This document shows positions 63,827 to 64,000 of a stretch of DNA of 64,000 nucleotides, one piece after another; position 1 is the stretch's first letter, and the number at the start of each line of letters is the position of its first letter. The translations under genes and the position numbers were made by a program. Source of the stretch: Anabaena minutissima FACHB-250 (lineage in GTDB: Bacteria > Cyanobacteriota > Cyanobacteriia > Cyanobacteriales > Nostocaceae); NCBI RefSeq assembly GCF_014697125.1, contig NZ_JACJRG010000007.1, positions 124,001 to 188,000 on the forward strand, in the 5' to 3' direction. The notes under the pieces were generated by a model. That model had not been told where the DNA came from and did not search any database. It was given only the letters and a program-made list of their open reading frames with translations.

Positions 63827-64000
63827 TTACATCCCAGATTTGATATCTTGCACCACAAAAGCGACCATTTTTTCTAAACCTCGTGTCAGTCTCACGGGGA
63901 AGGTGAGAACCTTAAGTTGACTATGGGAATTAGCTTCCCGGAACAGAATGCTGTCTCCTTCTATACGGTCAATCAATAAGTCAATGGACTTTGCTTCAGT
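63827..64000 (-). CDS. C-terminal fragment of an unidentified protein
   Basis: The frame is open to the right edge; 57 codons are visible, ending ...EKMVAFVVQDIKSGM. The segment has IDLLIDRIEGDSILFREANS and HSQLKVLTFPVRLTRG. I cannot assign a family. It lies directly upstream of halogenase-like paralogue A on the same strand (stop 154 bases before that start codon), so it may be a further gene of the biosynthetic operon. Confidence 0.6.
   Translation of the reverse strand, partial: TEAKSIDLLIDRIEGDSILFREANSHSQLKVLTFPVRLTRGLEKMVAFVVQDIKSGM

Noticed and set aside
51975..63829. Enediyne gene cluster, because of DUF1702
   Set aside because: No enediyne PKS, thioesterase, UnbU or UnbV gene is visible. 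DUF1702 alone does not define the pathway.

Overview
The window looks like chromosomal DNA of a filamentous, heterocyst-forming cyanobacterium of the Nostoc/Anabaena group. The evidence is frequent HIP1 octamers (GCGATCGC), heptanucleotide tandem repeats between and inside genes, PEP-CTERM proteins, a cyanobacterial sucrose synthase, a HetP-like small protein and a linked pair of ATP synthase beta and epsilon genes. Most genes lie on the minus strand.

Layout. 1-4.1 kb: 3' part of an nSTAND NTPase with 14 WD40 repeats. 4.4-6.4 kb: atpD-atpC. 6.7-11.3 kb: a PEP-CTERM DUF1194 protein, a degenerate alpha/beta hydrolase with an SDR protein, a J-domain/pentapeptide protein and a zinc-ribbon membrane protein. 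11.8-13.9 kb (plus strand): two tandem aromatic leader peptides, each with its own antiterminator/terminator pair, then DAHP synthase (aroF) and a secreted protein. 15.1-29.7 kb (minus): contractile-injection-system baseplate genes (gp25, baseplate J, tail protein I-like) with two membrane-anchored Ig-like proteins and a DUF4159-like protein, followed by a CHAT/TPR protein that has lost its catalytic pair and a TpsB/ShlB transporter. 29.9-30.6 kb: a truncated hemB paralogue behind a Zur-box-like palindrome. 30.7-36.2 kb: envelope and small membrane proteins, an RDD/pentapeptide protein and an adenosine-specific kinase. 36.4-41.8 kb: sucrose synthase and a GH65-beta-phosphoglucomutase fusion. 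42-50.4 kb: HetP-like protein, MITE-like and palindromic repeats, a hybrid histidine kinase and a dynamin-like GTPase.

51.9-63.8 kb (minus) reads as one biosynthetic operon: two tandem halogenase-family flavoproteins, aldehyde dehydrogenase, carotenoid cleavage oxygenase, FAD oxidoreductase, two DUF1702 (UnbL-like) proteins, epoxide-hydrolase-like enzyme and a DUF302 protein. I do not recognise this gene set as a characterised pathway. The tools suggest oxidative cleavage of a carotenoid or other conjugated chain, aldehyde oxidation, and halogenation or other flavin chemistry. No polyketide synthase or NRPS is visible; the operon continues past the right edge.

The two strongest novelty candidates are the tandem aromatic attenuators before aroF (11841-12106) and the halogenase/CCD/DUF1702 operon. 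A recurrent theme is repeat DNA of intergenic type that has entered reading frames without breaking them (nSTAND twice, baseplate J, histidine kinase, TpsB signal peptide).
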